From the NCBI RefSeq assembly GCF_004307995.1, contig NZ_SIRE01000026.1, positions 62,001 through 126,000 on the forward strand: a stretch of DNA of 64,000 nt, written 5' to 3'. The notes below the pieces were generated by a model that was given only the letters and a program-made list of their open reading frames with translations, did not search any database and had not been told where the DNA came from. This DNA is from Paenibacillus thalictri. GTDB taxonomy: Bacteria; Bacillota; Bacilli; Paenibacillales; NBRC-103111. Below are positions 34,584-42,972 of the stretch, one piece after another. Each line of letters opens with the position of its first letter. Positions within the stretch are counted from its first letter, which is position 1. The position numbers and the translations under genes were made by a program.

Positions 34584-34949
34584 TCATTTGCGCTTGCGAT
34601 CGTCGGTAAACTGTTCAAAAGGTGTTTTTACCGGGATAAACAAGTCGATAATGCCAATCACCAACGCGGCAAGGATGGCGCCGATGATGCTTGTTTTCAT
34701 TCCGGTAACGATAAACTGAGCCAGCCAGATCACCAGGGCGCTGGTCAAAAAGCCAACGATGCCGCGGCCAAACGGAGTGATTTTTCTACCGAAGATGCCT
34801 TCAATAATATAAGCCGCAACGGCAATTACCAAAGCAAGGAAAAATGCGCTCCAAAATCCTCCGACCTGAAAGGCAGGCACGATAAAACTTACGATCATCA
34901 GCACGACCGCCGATACGATGAACCGGACAATATGTCCCAAAATATGCAT
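34584..34949 (-). CDS. YvlD-like four-helix membrane protein (phage holin family 4 superfamily)
   Basis: 121 residues from ATG 34949, placed six bases after GGAGGAG. Four hydrophobic helices are evident (VRFIVSAVVLMIVSFIVPAF; SAFFLALVIAVAAYIIEGIFG; GIVGFLTSALVIWLAQFIV; IIGAILAALVIGIIDLFIP). This matches the 'Mycobacterial 4 TMS phage holin' domain (PF04020 type) found in YvlD, which in Bacillus belongs to an envelope-stress operon. There is no phage context here, so a lysis role is unlikely. Confidence 0.8.
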   Translation of the reverse strand: MHILGHIVRFIVSAVVLMIVSFIVPAFQVGGFWSAFFLALVIAVAAYIIEGIFGRKITPFGRGIVGFLTSALVIWLAQFIVTGMKTSIIGAILAALVIGIIDLFIPVKTPFEQFTDDRKRK

Positions 34950-35135
34950 ATTACGCTCCTCCTGTTCGCTTTCCGGTATTTGTGCAGCTAACAAGACATA
35001 GTATCCCACCGGAAAAAACGATTATAAGCAACAATATTGTCCATTGATTGCCTGTTCGCCGGGCGACTGTATAGCTAATCTTTAAGCCTTTGGATATAAT
35101 AGACAATGACAAGACAAGGAGAGAAGGTTTCAAGG

Positions 35136-37502
35136 TTGGACCCGAAAATATTAACGACGCTGGATTTTCCGGCCATTTTACATACACTTGCCCATCATGC
35201 GGCAACATCGCTTGGCAAGGAGCTTGCCGAGCATCTGAAGCCAAGCGGCGATTTTGAAGAAGTGAAAACAAGGCTGCAAGCAACCGACGAGGCGGCTAAC
35301 GTAGACAGGCTGAAAGGAGGCGCTCCGTTCGGCGGCATCCGCGACATTAAGGCGCCTCTCCATCGGGCCCGGATCGGAGGTATGCTGAATACGACCGAAC
35401 TGCTTGATATTGCCAATACGATCATGGGGGGCCGGCGGCTTGCCAAGTTTTTGGCCTCGACCCATGAGGAATATGAGATTCCGCTGCTGCTTGGTTTAAC
35501 CGAACGGCTGACGGACCACAAGCAAGTGGAGGACGCCATCAAGCTGTGCATCGACGAGAACGCCCAGGTGTTGGACAGCGCAAGCCCCGAGCTAGCCCGC
35601 ATCCGGCAGGAGCTAAAGACCAACGAAACCCGGGCCAGAGACAGGCTGGAGCAGATGGTCCGCACCCCTTCCATTCAAAAAATGCTGCAGGACAACTTGG
35701 TGACCATCCGCAACGACAGATACGTCATTCCGGTCAAGCAGGAATACCGCGGCCACTTCGGCGGCATGATTCACGATCAGTCCGCTTCGGGCGCTACCTT
35801 ATTCATCGAACCGGAGTCCGTTGTCCAGTTGAACAACAAGCTGCGCGAGCTGTCGCTCAAAGAGCAGGCGGAAGTGGAAAAAATACTGCGCAAACTCACC
35901 GCTCAAGTGGGAGAGGTGCATGAAGACCTGCTGATGAATGTGGAAGTGCTGGCCGAACTGGATTTTATTTTCGCCAAGGCCTGTCTTGCCCGCGACCAAA
36001 AGGCTACGCTGCCGCGGTTAAACGACCGTGGATTTATTAAAATAAAACGGGGCCGTCATCCGTTGATTTCGCCGGAGAAGGTTGTTCCGCTGGATATCGA
36101 GCTGGGCAACCAATACAGCACGATTATCGTAACCGGCCCGAATACGGGGGGGAAAACGGTATCGCTCAAATGTATCGGGCTACTTTCGCTGATGGCGATG
36201 TCGGGGCTGTTTGTTCCGGCGGAAGAAGGCAGCCAGCTGTGCGTCTTCGACGCCATTTATGCCGACATCGGGGATGAGCAAAGCATCGAGCAAAGCCTGA
36301 GTACATTTTCCAGCCACATGACCAACATCATCCGTATCCTTCGCGAGATGACGCCGAAATCGCTTGTGCTGCTCGACGAGCTTGGCGCAGGGACCGACCC
36401 GGCGGAAGGATCGGCGCTTGCAATCGCCTTGCTGGAATACATTCACAAGATGGGCTGCCGCATCGTTGCGACGACCCATTACAGCGAGCTGAAAGCCTAT
36501 GCTTATGAACGTCAAGGGGTTATTAACGCCAGCATGGAATTTGACGTACAAACGTTAAGACCAACCTACCGGCTGCTCGTTGGCGTTCCTGGCCGCAGTA
36601 ACGCGTTTGCCATCGCGCAGCGGCTTGGTTTGTCGCGGACCATCATCGAGCATGCCCGCGGCCAAGTCGGCGAAGAGGATCAACGTGTGGAGTCTATGAT
36701 CGCCACACTCGAGGAGAACCGGCTGACTACGGAAGCTGAGCGGCATACCGCCGAACAGCTAAGGCTTCAGGTGGAAACATTGCGCCGCGAGCTGGAGACA
36801 GAACGGCAGAAATTCCGCGACCAGCGCGACAAACTGCTGGAGAAGGCGGAGCGAGACGCCAAGGAAGCTGTAGCCAAGGCGCGGCGGGAAGCGGAAGAGG
36901 TCATTACCGAGCTGCGCAGATTGCAGCGCGAGGCGGCCGGCAACGTGAAGGAACATGAGCTGATCGCAGCCCGCAGGAAATTGGATCAAGCAGTGCCTGA
37001 GCTGCGCGACAAATCGGCGAAGCAGCAGAAGAAGAAAGCCGACCGCATTGAGCCCGGCGACGAGGTGCTGGTAACCAACCTCGGACAAAAAGGCCATGTC
37101 GTCGACATCGTCAGCGAGCATGAAGTAACGGTACAACTCGGGATTATGAAGATGAAGGTGGAGAAGGCGAACCTGGAGCTAATCAAACAAGCTACCGCCG
37201 CCAAAAAACAGCAGCCTCCGAAGGCATCTTCGACACTCAAGCGGACAAGGGACGATAATGCGCGGATGGAGCTTGATCTGCGCGGAGCCAACCTGGAGGA
37301 TGCGCTGATTGAAGTAGACCGGTTTTTGGATGAATCGTTCCTGGCTAATTTTGGCCAGGTGTATATTATTCACGGTAAAGGCACCGGCATTCTGCGCTCG
37401 GGAATTCAGGAATATTTACGGAAGCATAAACATATCAAGAGCTATCGGGTCGGCAATTATAACGAAGGCGGAATTGGCGTTACCGTGGTGGAGCTAAAAT
37501 AA
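35136..37502 (+). CDS. mutS2: MutS2 family protein (ATPase with Smr nuclease domain)
   Basis: 788 residues from the TTG at 35136. That start has GAGAAGG eight bases upstream and gives the family-typical N-terminus LDPKILTTLDFPAILHTLAHHAATSLG; the earlier ATG 35106 is only a few bases after a TATAAT box and has no ribosome site. Core motifs: Walker A TGPNTGGKT, Walker B LVLLDELGAGTDP, TTHYSELKAYAY, a long coiled coil (about residues 520-640), and a C-terminal Smr domain (LDLRGANLEDALIEVDRFL, IIHGKGTGILR). MutS2 does not do mismatch repair; it acts on branched DNA and, in B. subtilis, on collided ribosomes. Confidence 0.95.
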   Translation: MDPKILTTLDFPAILHTLAHHAATSLGKELAEHLKPSGDFEEVKTRLQATDEAANVDRLKGGAPFGGIRDIKAPLHRARIGGMLNTTELLDIANTIMGGRRLAKFLASTHEEYEIPLLLGLTERLTDHKQVEDAIKLCIDENAQVLDSASPELARIRQELKTNETRARDRLEQMVRTPSIQKMLQDNLVTIRNDRYVIPVKQEYRGHFGGMIHDQSASGATLFIEPESVVQLNNKLRELSLKEQAEVEKILRKLTAQVGEVHEDLLMNVEVLAELDFIFAKACLARDQKATLPRLNDRGFIKIKRGRHPLISPEKVVPLDIELGNQYSTIIVTGPNTGGKTVSLKCIGLLSLMAMSGLFVPAEEGSQLCVFDAIYADIGDEQSIEQSLSTFSSHMTNIIRILREMTPKSLVLLDELGAGTDPAEGSALAIALLEYIHKMGCRIVATTHYSELKAYAYERQGVINASMEFDVQTLRPTYRLLVGVPGRSNAFAIAQRLGLSRTIIEHARGQVGEEDQRVESMIATLEENRLTTEAERHTAEQLRLQVETLRRELETERQKFRDQRDKLLEKAERDAKEAVAKARREAEEVITELRRLQREAAGNVKEHELIAARRKLDQAVPELRDKSAKQQKKKADRIEPGDEVLVTNLGQKGHVVDIVSEHEVTVQLGIMKMKVEKANLELIKQATAAKKQQPPKASSTLKRTRDDNARMELDLRGANLEDALIEVDRFLDESFLANFGQVYIIHGKGTGILRSGIQEYLRKHKHIKSYRVGNYNEGGIGVTVVELK

Positions 37503-37524
37503 TTTGCCGCTTTGAAAATTTTTT

Positions 37525-37550
37525 TGAAACTCCGGTTGATTTTTAACGTA
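37525..37550 (+). promoter_or_regulatory. Sigma-W-type ECF promoter upstream of pspA
   Basis: TGAAAC (37525-37530), a 16-base spacer, and CGTA (37547-37550) match the published B. subtilis sigma-W consensus exactly. It lies about 90 bases before pspA, a known sigma-W target in Bacillus. Confidence 0.8.
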
Positions 37551-37641
37551 TTTACTTGTGTAACCCCAGGGGACAACAACAGACATATTCATGAAGTCGC
37601 AAAAACAATTACATCTTTCATAATTAGGGAGGATTTGACAC

Positions 37642-38319
37642 ATGGGTATTTTTAAAAGATTGCGCGATTTGACAATGGCATCGATCAACGATTTGCTGGA
37701 CAAAGCGGAAGACCCGGTGAAAATGCTGAATCAATTTTTGCTGGACATGGAAGAGGACATTCAGGAAGCCGAAGTTGCGGTAGCCAAGCAAATCGCCGTT
37801 GAGAAGAAATTCCAGCAGCAGGTTGAAGAAGCTCAAGACATGGTGAACCGCCGTACCGAGCAGGCGATGAAGGCGCTCGAGCAAAACAACGAAGAGCTTG
37901 CCCGCCGCGCGCTGCAGGATAAGAAAGAACATCAGCAGCGTTATGATGAAATGAAGCAGCAGTACGACATCGCGAAGACCAATGCAGATCAACTGCGCAA
38001 ACAGCTTCAAGAAATGAAAGACGAATTCCACAAAATGAAGCTGAAGAAAGAAACGCTGGTTGCCCGTGCCGAAGCGGCAAAAGCGCAAAAGCAAATCAAC
38101 CAGGCGATGTCCGGATTCGGTACCGACAATGCGGCTAAAGGTTTTGACCGCATGTCGCAAAAGGTGCTGCAGATGGAAGCTGAAGCGGAAGCAAGCAAGG
38201 AACTTCGCTCTTCCAGCCGCACCTTGGACGATGAGCTCGAACAGCTCGGTAAAAACGACGGGGTTGACGATGAGCTCGCCGCTATGAAAGCAAAGCTGGC
38301 TGAGAAAAAACAGTCCTAA
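37642..38319 (+). CDS. pspA: PspA/IM30 family envelope-stress protein
   Basis: 225 residues, nearly all helical coiled coil, with the N-terminal amphipathic helix MGIFKRLRDLTMASINDLLDKAEDPVKMLNQFL that binds stressed membrane. Length matches B. subtilis PspA/LiaH relatives. Family members assemble into ESCRT-III-like rods or rings that protect the inner membrane. GGGAGG precedes the ATG. A sigma-W-type promoter lies upstream, and a DUF350 membrane protein gene follows after a hairpin. Confidence 0.94.
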   Translation: MGIFKRLRDLTMASINDLLDKAEDPVKMLNQFLLDMEEDIQEAEVAVAKQIAVEKKFQQQVEEAQDMVNRRTEQAMKALEQNNEELARRALQDKKEHQQRYDEMKQQYDIAKTNADQLRKQLQEMKDEFHKMKLKKETLVARAEAAKAQKQINQAMSGFGTDNAAKGFDRMSQKVLQMEAEAEASKELRSSSRTLDDELEQLGKNDGVDDELAAMKAKLAEKKQS

Positions 38320-38343
38320 ACAACAGTTGAATATGGTTGAATA

Positions 38344-38375
38344 CAGGAGACTGAGGCCCACACTTCAGTCTCCTG
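38344..38375 (+). terminator. Hairpin between pspA and the DUF350 gene
   Basis: CAGGAGACTGA pairs perfectly with TCAGTCTCCTG around a 10-base loop. There is no T-run, so it may attenuate or stabilise rather than terminate. Confidence 0.45.
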
Positions 38376-38447
38376 AGCCGTTTGGCGCAAAATGGAAACG
38401 TTCTGCGGTCCGTGAGGACCCGAACTGAATAAAGGCAGGGATGATGT

Positions 38448-38867
38448 TTGAACGAAGAGGTGGATCAAATGCTTGCGAATCCGTATATCGAAACACTGGC
38501 TTTTTTCTCTATTGCAGTGCTTGCGCTGATTATTTTCTTGACCATTTTTGAGTTAGTTACCAAATATAACGACTGGGAAGAAATTAAAAAAGGCAATCTG
38601 TCTGTGGCGATGGCGACGGGAGGAAAAATTTTCGGGATTTGCAATTTGTTCCGCTTTGCGATTCTGAACAACGATTCGATTCTCCAGTCGCTCATTTGGG
38701 CAGGCTACGGCTTCGTTCTGCTGCTGATCGCTTATTTTATATTTGAGTTTCTAACGCCTTATTTCAAAATTGACGAGCAGATTCAACAAGATAACCGCGC
38801 GGTTGGCTTTCTGTCTATGGTTATTTCGGTATCGCTTTCGTATGTGGTAGGTGCCAGTGTGACATGA
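38448..38867 (+). CDS. DUF350 family membrane protein
   Basis: 139 residues from TTG 38448; the ATG at 38469, with AAGAGGTGG just upstream, is a good alternative start (132 residues). Four hydrophobic helices in two DUF350-type pairs are visible (TLAFFSIAVLALIIFLTIFELV; IWAGYGFVLLLIAYFIFEFLTPYF; FLSMVISVSLSYVVGASVT), with the conserved DWEEIKKGNLSVAMATGGKI loop. DUF350 genes commonly accompany PspA-family genes (as yjfL with yjfJ in E. coli); the molecular function is unknown. Confidence 0.85.
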   Translation: MNEEVDQMLANPYIETLAFFSIAVLALIIFLTIFELVTKYNDWEEIKKGNLSVAMATGGKIFGICNLFRFAILNNDSILQSLIWAGYGFVLLLIAYFIFEFLTPYFKIDEQIQQDNRAVGFLSMVISVSLSYVVGASVT

Positions 38868-38947
38868 AGTATTTATGGGGAACTTTATTTTTGCTTGCGC
38901 TTGTTTTTTTGGGTTGGGGTGTATATTATTTTATTAAATATGCGTAG
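38864..38947 (+). CDS. 27-residue single-helix membrane microprotein
   Basis: The ATG overlaps the TGA stop of the DUF350 gene (ATGA), so translation can be coupled. The product MKYLWGTLFLLALVFLGWGV is followed by YYFIKYA: one hydrophobic helix with a short basic end. It is too short for standard gene callers. Coding is supported by the overlap and by the clean single-helix profile; without conservation data this remains tentative. A likely role would be a small partner of the DUF350 protein. Confidence 0.45.
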   Translation: MKYLWGTLFLLALVFLGWGVYYFIKYA

Positions 38948-39192
38948 AGAAAGGTCTGTCCCGAGGCATAAGCCAGGGGCCACTGAACAAGCAGCGGAAT
39001 GAGCGAAATCATGCTGGAGAAGCGCCGGCGTTCGCCTTTTACCCGAATTTCATCTGCCTTAAGCAGGTACAAATCAAGAAAATTGGGGACAATCGGCGAC
39101 TCGTAAGTATGATTTGCTCATGCAGCATTCGCTTGTTCAGCGGCCTTCAAGCCAAAGATCAGGCTTTTGTCGATCTTCCGGAGGGAGCTTCA

Positions 39193-39675
39193 ATGGAAAC
39201 TGAACGTGATACCGTATGTCCTTGGTGCCACACGGAAATTGTATGGGACCCTGAAATCGGTCCCGAAGAAAATTGCCCCCACTGCTATAACGAGCTGGGA
39301 GAGTACCGCAGCATCAATCTGACGGTGAAGCAGACCGGTCAGCCGGTTTCCTTCGATGAAGACGACGACGAAGAGGAAGACGAGCTGCTGGATGACGAGG
39401 ATATTTTTGCTTACGAGGAAACGGTGCAGCGGCTTCTTGACGAACAAGAGGAAACGCCGGAATGTACGTCATGCCATGAATATATGCTCCTGGCCGGCTC
39501 GCAAGTGATTGCCGCGGGTACGTTTACTCCGGCTGTGCATGCGTTGATCGCCAAACCGCTGCTTCAGGCGCCTTTTACGATCAAACATTATGTATGCCCG
39601 ACCTGCTTTAAGGTCGAGCAAATGTTGTCCGAGGAAGCCCGCACGGCCATGATCGACACACTAAAATCTGTCTAG
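39193..39675 (+). CDS. Two-zinc-ribbon acidic protein
   Basis: 160 residues from ATG 39193 (GGAGGGAG upstream); a longer frame from 39109 has no ribosome site. A first Cys4 ribbon is CPWC...CPHC (Cys9, 12, 28, 31), a strongly acidic linker follows (DEDDDEEEDELLDDEDIF), and the last part has CTSC and CPTC pairs that could form a second zinc site. It is cytoplasmic by prediction. I do not recognise a named family. It lies between the PspA/DUF350 group and an MFS gene and has its own terminator. Confidence 0.7.
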   Translation: METERDTVCPWCHTEIVWDPEIGPEENCPHCYNELGEYRSINLTVKQTGQPVSFDEDDDEEEDELLDDEDIFAYEETVQRLLDEQEETPECTSCHEYMLLAGSQVIAAGTFTPAVHALIAKPLLQAPFTIKHYVCPTCFKVEQMLSEEARTAMIDTLKSV

Positions 39676-39682
39676 TTATGCG

Positions 39683-39732
39683 ACAAAGGGTACTGTGCCT
39701 GAAGCTGGCAATAGTATCCTTTGTTGGTTTTT
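39683..39732 (+). terminator. Rho-independent terminator after the zinc-ribbon gene
   Basis: ACAAAGGGTACT pairs with AGTATCCTTTGT (one mismatch) and is followed by TGGTTTTT. Confidence 0.75.
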
Positions 39733-39804
39733 ACCTCATGTTTTTCGCCGCTTGGGGAAGGTTATAAGGGATCGCCCATTAACATTCCATAAATCAGGTG
39801 GCTT

Positions 39805-41136
39805 ATGAGCACAAATACTAAACAACGTTCTTCGAATCAAAGTATACGGCAGATGTTCAAGGAGAGGGATCAGGAAGAAACTCGCGATTCAACGGACCAT
39901 CGTTCCAAAGGCAGCGGCTCGTTGACCGGCCAATCGATGCTGCTGCTCACTGTACACGGCCTTGTTGCCGTCGGCAATGCATTGTCCGGAACATTCGTGA
40001 ACGTCTACTTGTGGAAAGCCCGTCATGATTATGCGGTTATCGGCTGGTTTACGCTGATTCATCATTTGACGATGGCGCTGACGTTCTGGTTAGCCGGCAA
40101 ATGGGTCAAAGAACACAACAAAATGAACTGCCTTCGGGCCGGTGTCGGCATATCGGCGTTGTTCTATTTGCTGGTGCTTGTATTGGGGGCGTCCGCGGCC
40201 GATTATTACCCGCTGCTGGGGATCGTTCAAGGGATGTCCGCCGGTTTCTTCTGGTTGGCGTTTAATGTTGTGTACTTCGAGGTGACCGATCCTGACAATC
40301 GCGACAAATTCAACGGCTGGGCCGGATTGCTTGGTTCCTTGGCAGGGATGATTGCGCCTTGGGTATCGGGCATTCTGATCGTTCGAATGGAAGCGGTGAA
40401 CGGTTACCGGCTTATATTTACGCTCTCGCTCGTTACGTTCCTTATTGCGATGATATGCAGCTTTTTCTTAAAAAAGCGAAAAGCCGCAGGTCATTACGAA
40501 TGGCTGCTGACCATCCGCTGCCTCAAGCAGAAGGATACGGAATGGCGCAAGGTATGGCTGGCGCTGATGGCCCAAGGAATTAGGGAAGGCGTATTTGGTT
40601 TTATTATTGCGCTGCTTGTCTATATCTCGACGGGAACGGAAATGAAAATCGGCAATTTCTCGCTGATTACGTCTGCGGTGGCGCTGCTGGCTTTCTGGTT
40701 ATGCGGAAAGCTGCTGAAGCCAAGCTGGCGCAAATGGTCGATGCCGATCGGGGCCATAGCGATGGTTACCGTCATTCTGCCGTTTTTTTGGAAAGTCGAT
40801 TATACGACACTGCTTATATTCGGTATCGGAGTGGCGATATTTTTTCCGTTGTACACCATCCCTATGACGTCGACCGTATTTGATTTAATCGGCCGGTTCG
40901 AGGAAAGTGCGAAGCAACGCGAAGAATACATCGTCATGCGCGAGCTTGGGCTAAACGCCGGCCGGCTGCTGGGTACCTTGGTGTTTACCTTGGTCATTAT
41001 GCGGACTTCCTCTCCGGCGGCTATGAACTGGCTGCTGCTGGCCATCGGCAGTTCGCCGCTGATCGCCGCTTTCTTCATGCGAAAGCAGCTGCGGCAGCCC
41101 GCTTTGCAGTCTCGGCAGGAAGATACGCGCAAGTAA
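39805..41136 (+). CDS. MFS transporter
   Basis: 443 residues with about 12 hydrophobic helices after a 40-residue polar N-terminus. MFS features are visible in the first half (LWKARHDYAVIGWFTLIHHLTMALTFWLAGKWVKEHN, the loop 2-3 motif region) and in the second half (FFPLYTIPMTSTVFDLIGRFEES). AGGTGG lies upstream of the ATG. Substrate unknown; drug efflux or nutrient export are both possible. A terminator-like hairpin (41151-41158 with 41174-41181) follows. Confidence 0.88.
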   Translation: MSTNTKQRSSNQSIRQMFKERDQEETRDSTDHRSKGSGSLTGQSMLLLTVHGLVAVGNALSGTFVNVYLWKARHDYAVIGWFTLIHHLTMALTFWLAGKWVKEHNKMNCLRAGVGISALFYLLVLVLGASAADYYPLLGIVQGMSAGFFWLAFNVVYFEVTDPDNRDKFNGWAGLLGSLAGMIAPWVSGILIVRMEAVNGYRLIFTLSLVTFLIAMICSFFLKKRKAAGHYEWLLTIRCLKQKDTEWRKVWLALMAQGIREGVFGFIIALLVYISTGTEMKIGNFSLITSAVALLAFWLCGKLLKPSWRKWSMPIGAIAMVTVILPFFWKVDYTTLLIFGIGVAIFFPLYTIPMTSTVFDLIGRFEESAKQREEYIVMRELGLNAGRLLGTLVFTLVIMRTSSPAAMNWLLLAIGSSPLIAAFFMRKQLRQPALQSRQEDTRK

Positions 41137-41145
41137 GTCAAAAAG

Positions 41146-41186
41146 CCACAAACCCGGCCTAGTTCAAGACTTTGCCGGGTTTGGTC
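41146..41186 (+). terminator. Hairpin between the convergent MFS and DinB genes
   Basis: AACCCGGC pairs with GCCGGGTT, extended by A/T pairs, in the gap between convergent stop codons; it may act on both strands. Confidence 0.55.
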
Positions 41187-41215
41187 TGATGACGGCTGCA
41201 AAGCTCCAGCCGGAA

Positions 41216-41719
41216 TTAATATGCCGGCGCCTGCATGCCGAACTCGGACCATTCCTCGCGGGAAGGTCCGTATACACCCGGCACTCGGAGACCAGCTTGG
41301 CGCATTAAGACGGTAATTTGGCCGCGGTGATGCGCTTGGTGCAAGATCAGCACATTCAAGGTCAAGCCGATCGGCCATTGCTCGCCGTACATTTCGCGCA
41401 GCTCTCCAAGCGTGGCGTCGGTCCATTGCGAGTTGATCGCTAGAATCAGGTTGGCGCTGCCTTGGCGATATCCGTCGGCGATCTCCTTGGCGGTGGAAGG
41501 TACCGCGGAATCGTGACGCGGCGCTTCGAATTCCAGCCCGGTGCGGGAGACCATCTCGTCGAGTGTTGTTACGATGTGCCATGCGATTTCGCCCAACGTG
41601 CGGCCTTCAGGCGACACTTTTTGATTCAGCGATGCATCGGTTAATCCTTCAAAAACTTTCTGGGTGGATATGGCTTCGTTTTGCCAGCTTTGTTCAAAAT
41701 CGGACAGTTTGCTAAACAT
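41216..41719 (-). CDS. DinB family protein (putative metal-dependent thiol transferase fold)
   Basis: 167 residues from ATG 41719, which follows GGAGGTG by ten bases; the upstream extension has no ribosome site. The DinB four-helix bundle is recognisable from three spaced histidines: GEIAWHIVTTLDEM near the N-terminal third and LILHQAHHRGQITVLMRQAG near the C-terminus, which form the metal site. Length is typical. DinB proteins are induced by DNA damage in Bacillus, but many paralogues serve bacillithiol-dependent chemistry; no specific role can be given here. Confidence 0.85.
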   Translation of the reverse strand: MFSKLSDFEQSWQNEAISTQKVFEGLTDASLNQKVSPEGRTLGEIAWHIVTTLDEMVSRTGLEFEAPRHDSAVPSTAKEIADGYRQGSANLILAINSQWTDATLGELREMYGEQWPIGLTLNVLILHQAHHRGQITVLMRQAGLRVPGVYGPSREEWSEFGMQAPAY

Positions 41720-41822
41720 CGTTGCAAAGCACCTCCAATGAATTAATGTAAAAGGAATACGAATATACATTCGCCTTTTTAAGTGAAATTCCTTCCGGCA
41801 TTTTAAAAATTATTTCCCATTC

Positions 41823-41850
41823 TTGACAAATCAAACACTCGTAATAAAAT
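41823..41850 (+). promoter_or_regulatory. cysK promoter
   Basis: TTGACA (41823-41828), 16-base spacer, TAAAAT (41845-41850), about 60 bases before the gene. Confidence 0.65.
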
Positions 41851-41909
41851 GATGTGGACAGGATCCGGACTTATACTAACGGTAAAAATGAAAAGGGGCG
41901 TGCAGCGGG

Positions 41910-42830
41910 TTGGAACGTAAAATGGTAAACAGCGTAACCGAATTGATAGGAAATACTCCTGCGGTGCGTGTACGGCGTCTGGTAGGCGAGAATGACGCTG
42001 AGTTGTACGTGAAGCTGGAATATTTTAATCCAAGCGGCAGCGTGAAAGATAGAGCGGCTTTTAATCTCATTGTGCAAGCGGAAATAGACGGGCAGCTAAA
42101 GCCAGGGGCGACGATTATCGAGCCGACAAGCGGCAATACCGGCATCGGACTTGCCATGAATGCAGCAGCCAAAGGATATAGGGCGATTCTGGTGATGCCG
42201 GACAATATGACCAAAGAGCGCATCAATATTTTAAAAGCATACGGAGCCGAAGTGGTGCTGACGCCGGCCGCTGAACGGATGCCTGGGGCTATTCGCAAGG
42301 CGATCGAGCTGAGAGAGCAAATTCCCGGCAGCTTTATCCCCCAACAATTCGAGAATAAGGCCAATCCGGATATTCACCGTGTGACCACGGCGCTGGAAAT
42401 TATCGAACAGACGGAGGGACGCCTCGACGCGTTTGTAGCGACTTCCGGTACCGGCGGCACGATCACGGGAACCGGCGAAGTGCTGCGGGAGAAAATTCCG
42501 GGCATCCAGATTTATGTGGTCGAACCGAAAGGTTCTCCCGTTTTATCCGGGGGCAGTCCGGGGCCGCATAAGCTGGTCGGAACAAGTCCGGGGTTTGTGC
42601 CGCAAATTCTGAATACAAGCGTGTATGACGAAATCGTTCAAGTCAGCGATGAAGATGCGCTGGAAACGACCCGGCAGCTTGCCAAGCAGGAAGGGATTCT
42701 GGTTGGACCGTCATCGGGCGCATCCGTATGGACAGGTCTGCAGGTAGCCCGCAAGCTCGGAAAAGGCAAGCGGGTGTTGTGCATAGCGCCGGATACCGGG
42801 GAACGGTATTTAAGCATGGACATTTTTTAA
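41910..42830 (+). CDS. cysK: O-acetylserine sulfhydrylase (cysteine synthase A)
   Basis: 306 residues from TTG 41910 (AAAGGGGCG upstream); ATG 41922 is the alternative. PLP-dependent fold type II motifs are intact: the lysine in NPSGSVKDRAA that forms the Schiff base, the PTSGNTGIGLA substrate/phosphate loop, TSGTGGTITGTGEVL for the PLP phosphate, and GPSSGAS. It makes cysteine from O-acetylserine and sulfide in the cytoplasm. The C-terminus is the usual length. No S-box was seen upstream. Monocistronic by its own promoter and terminator. Confidence 0.93.
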   Translation: MERKMVNSVTELIGNTPAVRVRRLVGENDAELYVKLEYFNPSGSVKDRAAFNLIVQAEIDGQLKPGATIIEPTSGNTGIGLAMNAAAKGYRAILVMPDNMTKERINILKAYGAEVVLTPAAERMPGAIRKAIELREQIPGSFIPQQFENKANPDIHRVTTALEIIEQTEGRLDAFVATSGTGGTITGTGEVLREKIPGIQIYVVEPKGSPVLSGGSPGPHKLVGTSPGFVPQILNTSVYDEIVQVSDEDALETTRQLAKQEGILVGPSSGASVWTGLQVARKLGKGKRVLCIAPDTGERYLSMDIF

Positions 42831-42850
42831 TTCAAATATTACTGACGAAG

Positions 42851-42877
42851 CGCTCTACTGCTGTAGGGCGTTTTTTT
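42851..42877 (+). terminator. Rho-independent terminator of cysK
   Basis: CGCTCTAC-TGCT-GTAGGGCG (one wobble) followed by seven T residues. Confidence 0.85.
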
Positions 42878-42907
42878 AGTTTGCTGAGGTTATCGCCACA
42901 AAATTTG

Positions 42908-42936
42908 TTGCATAAAAATTCGCAAATATGTATAAT
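42908..42936 (+). promoter_or_regulatory. Promoter of the GNAT-like gene
   Basis: TTGCAT and TATAAT with a 17-base spacer, about 37 bases before the start codon. Confidence 0.65.
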
Positions 42937-42972
42937 TATTTGTATAGAATAGTTCCGGAGGATGGTCCATTT

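Noticed and set aside
34584-34949. Phage holin as sign of a prophage
   Set aside because: The four-helix holin-superfamily domain is common in chromosomal YvlD-type stress proteins, and no other phage gene is present.
34452-34991. 179-codon plus-strand frame over the YvlD-like gene
   Set aside because: The minus strand encodes a clear four-helix protein with a good ribosome site; the plus frame is Asn/Asp/His-rich shadow.
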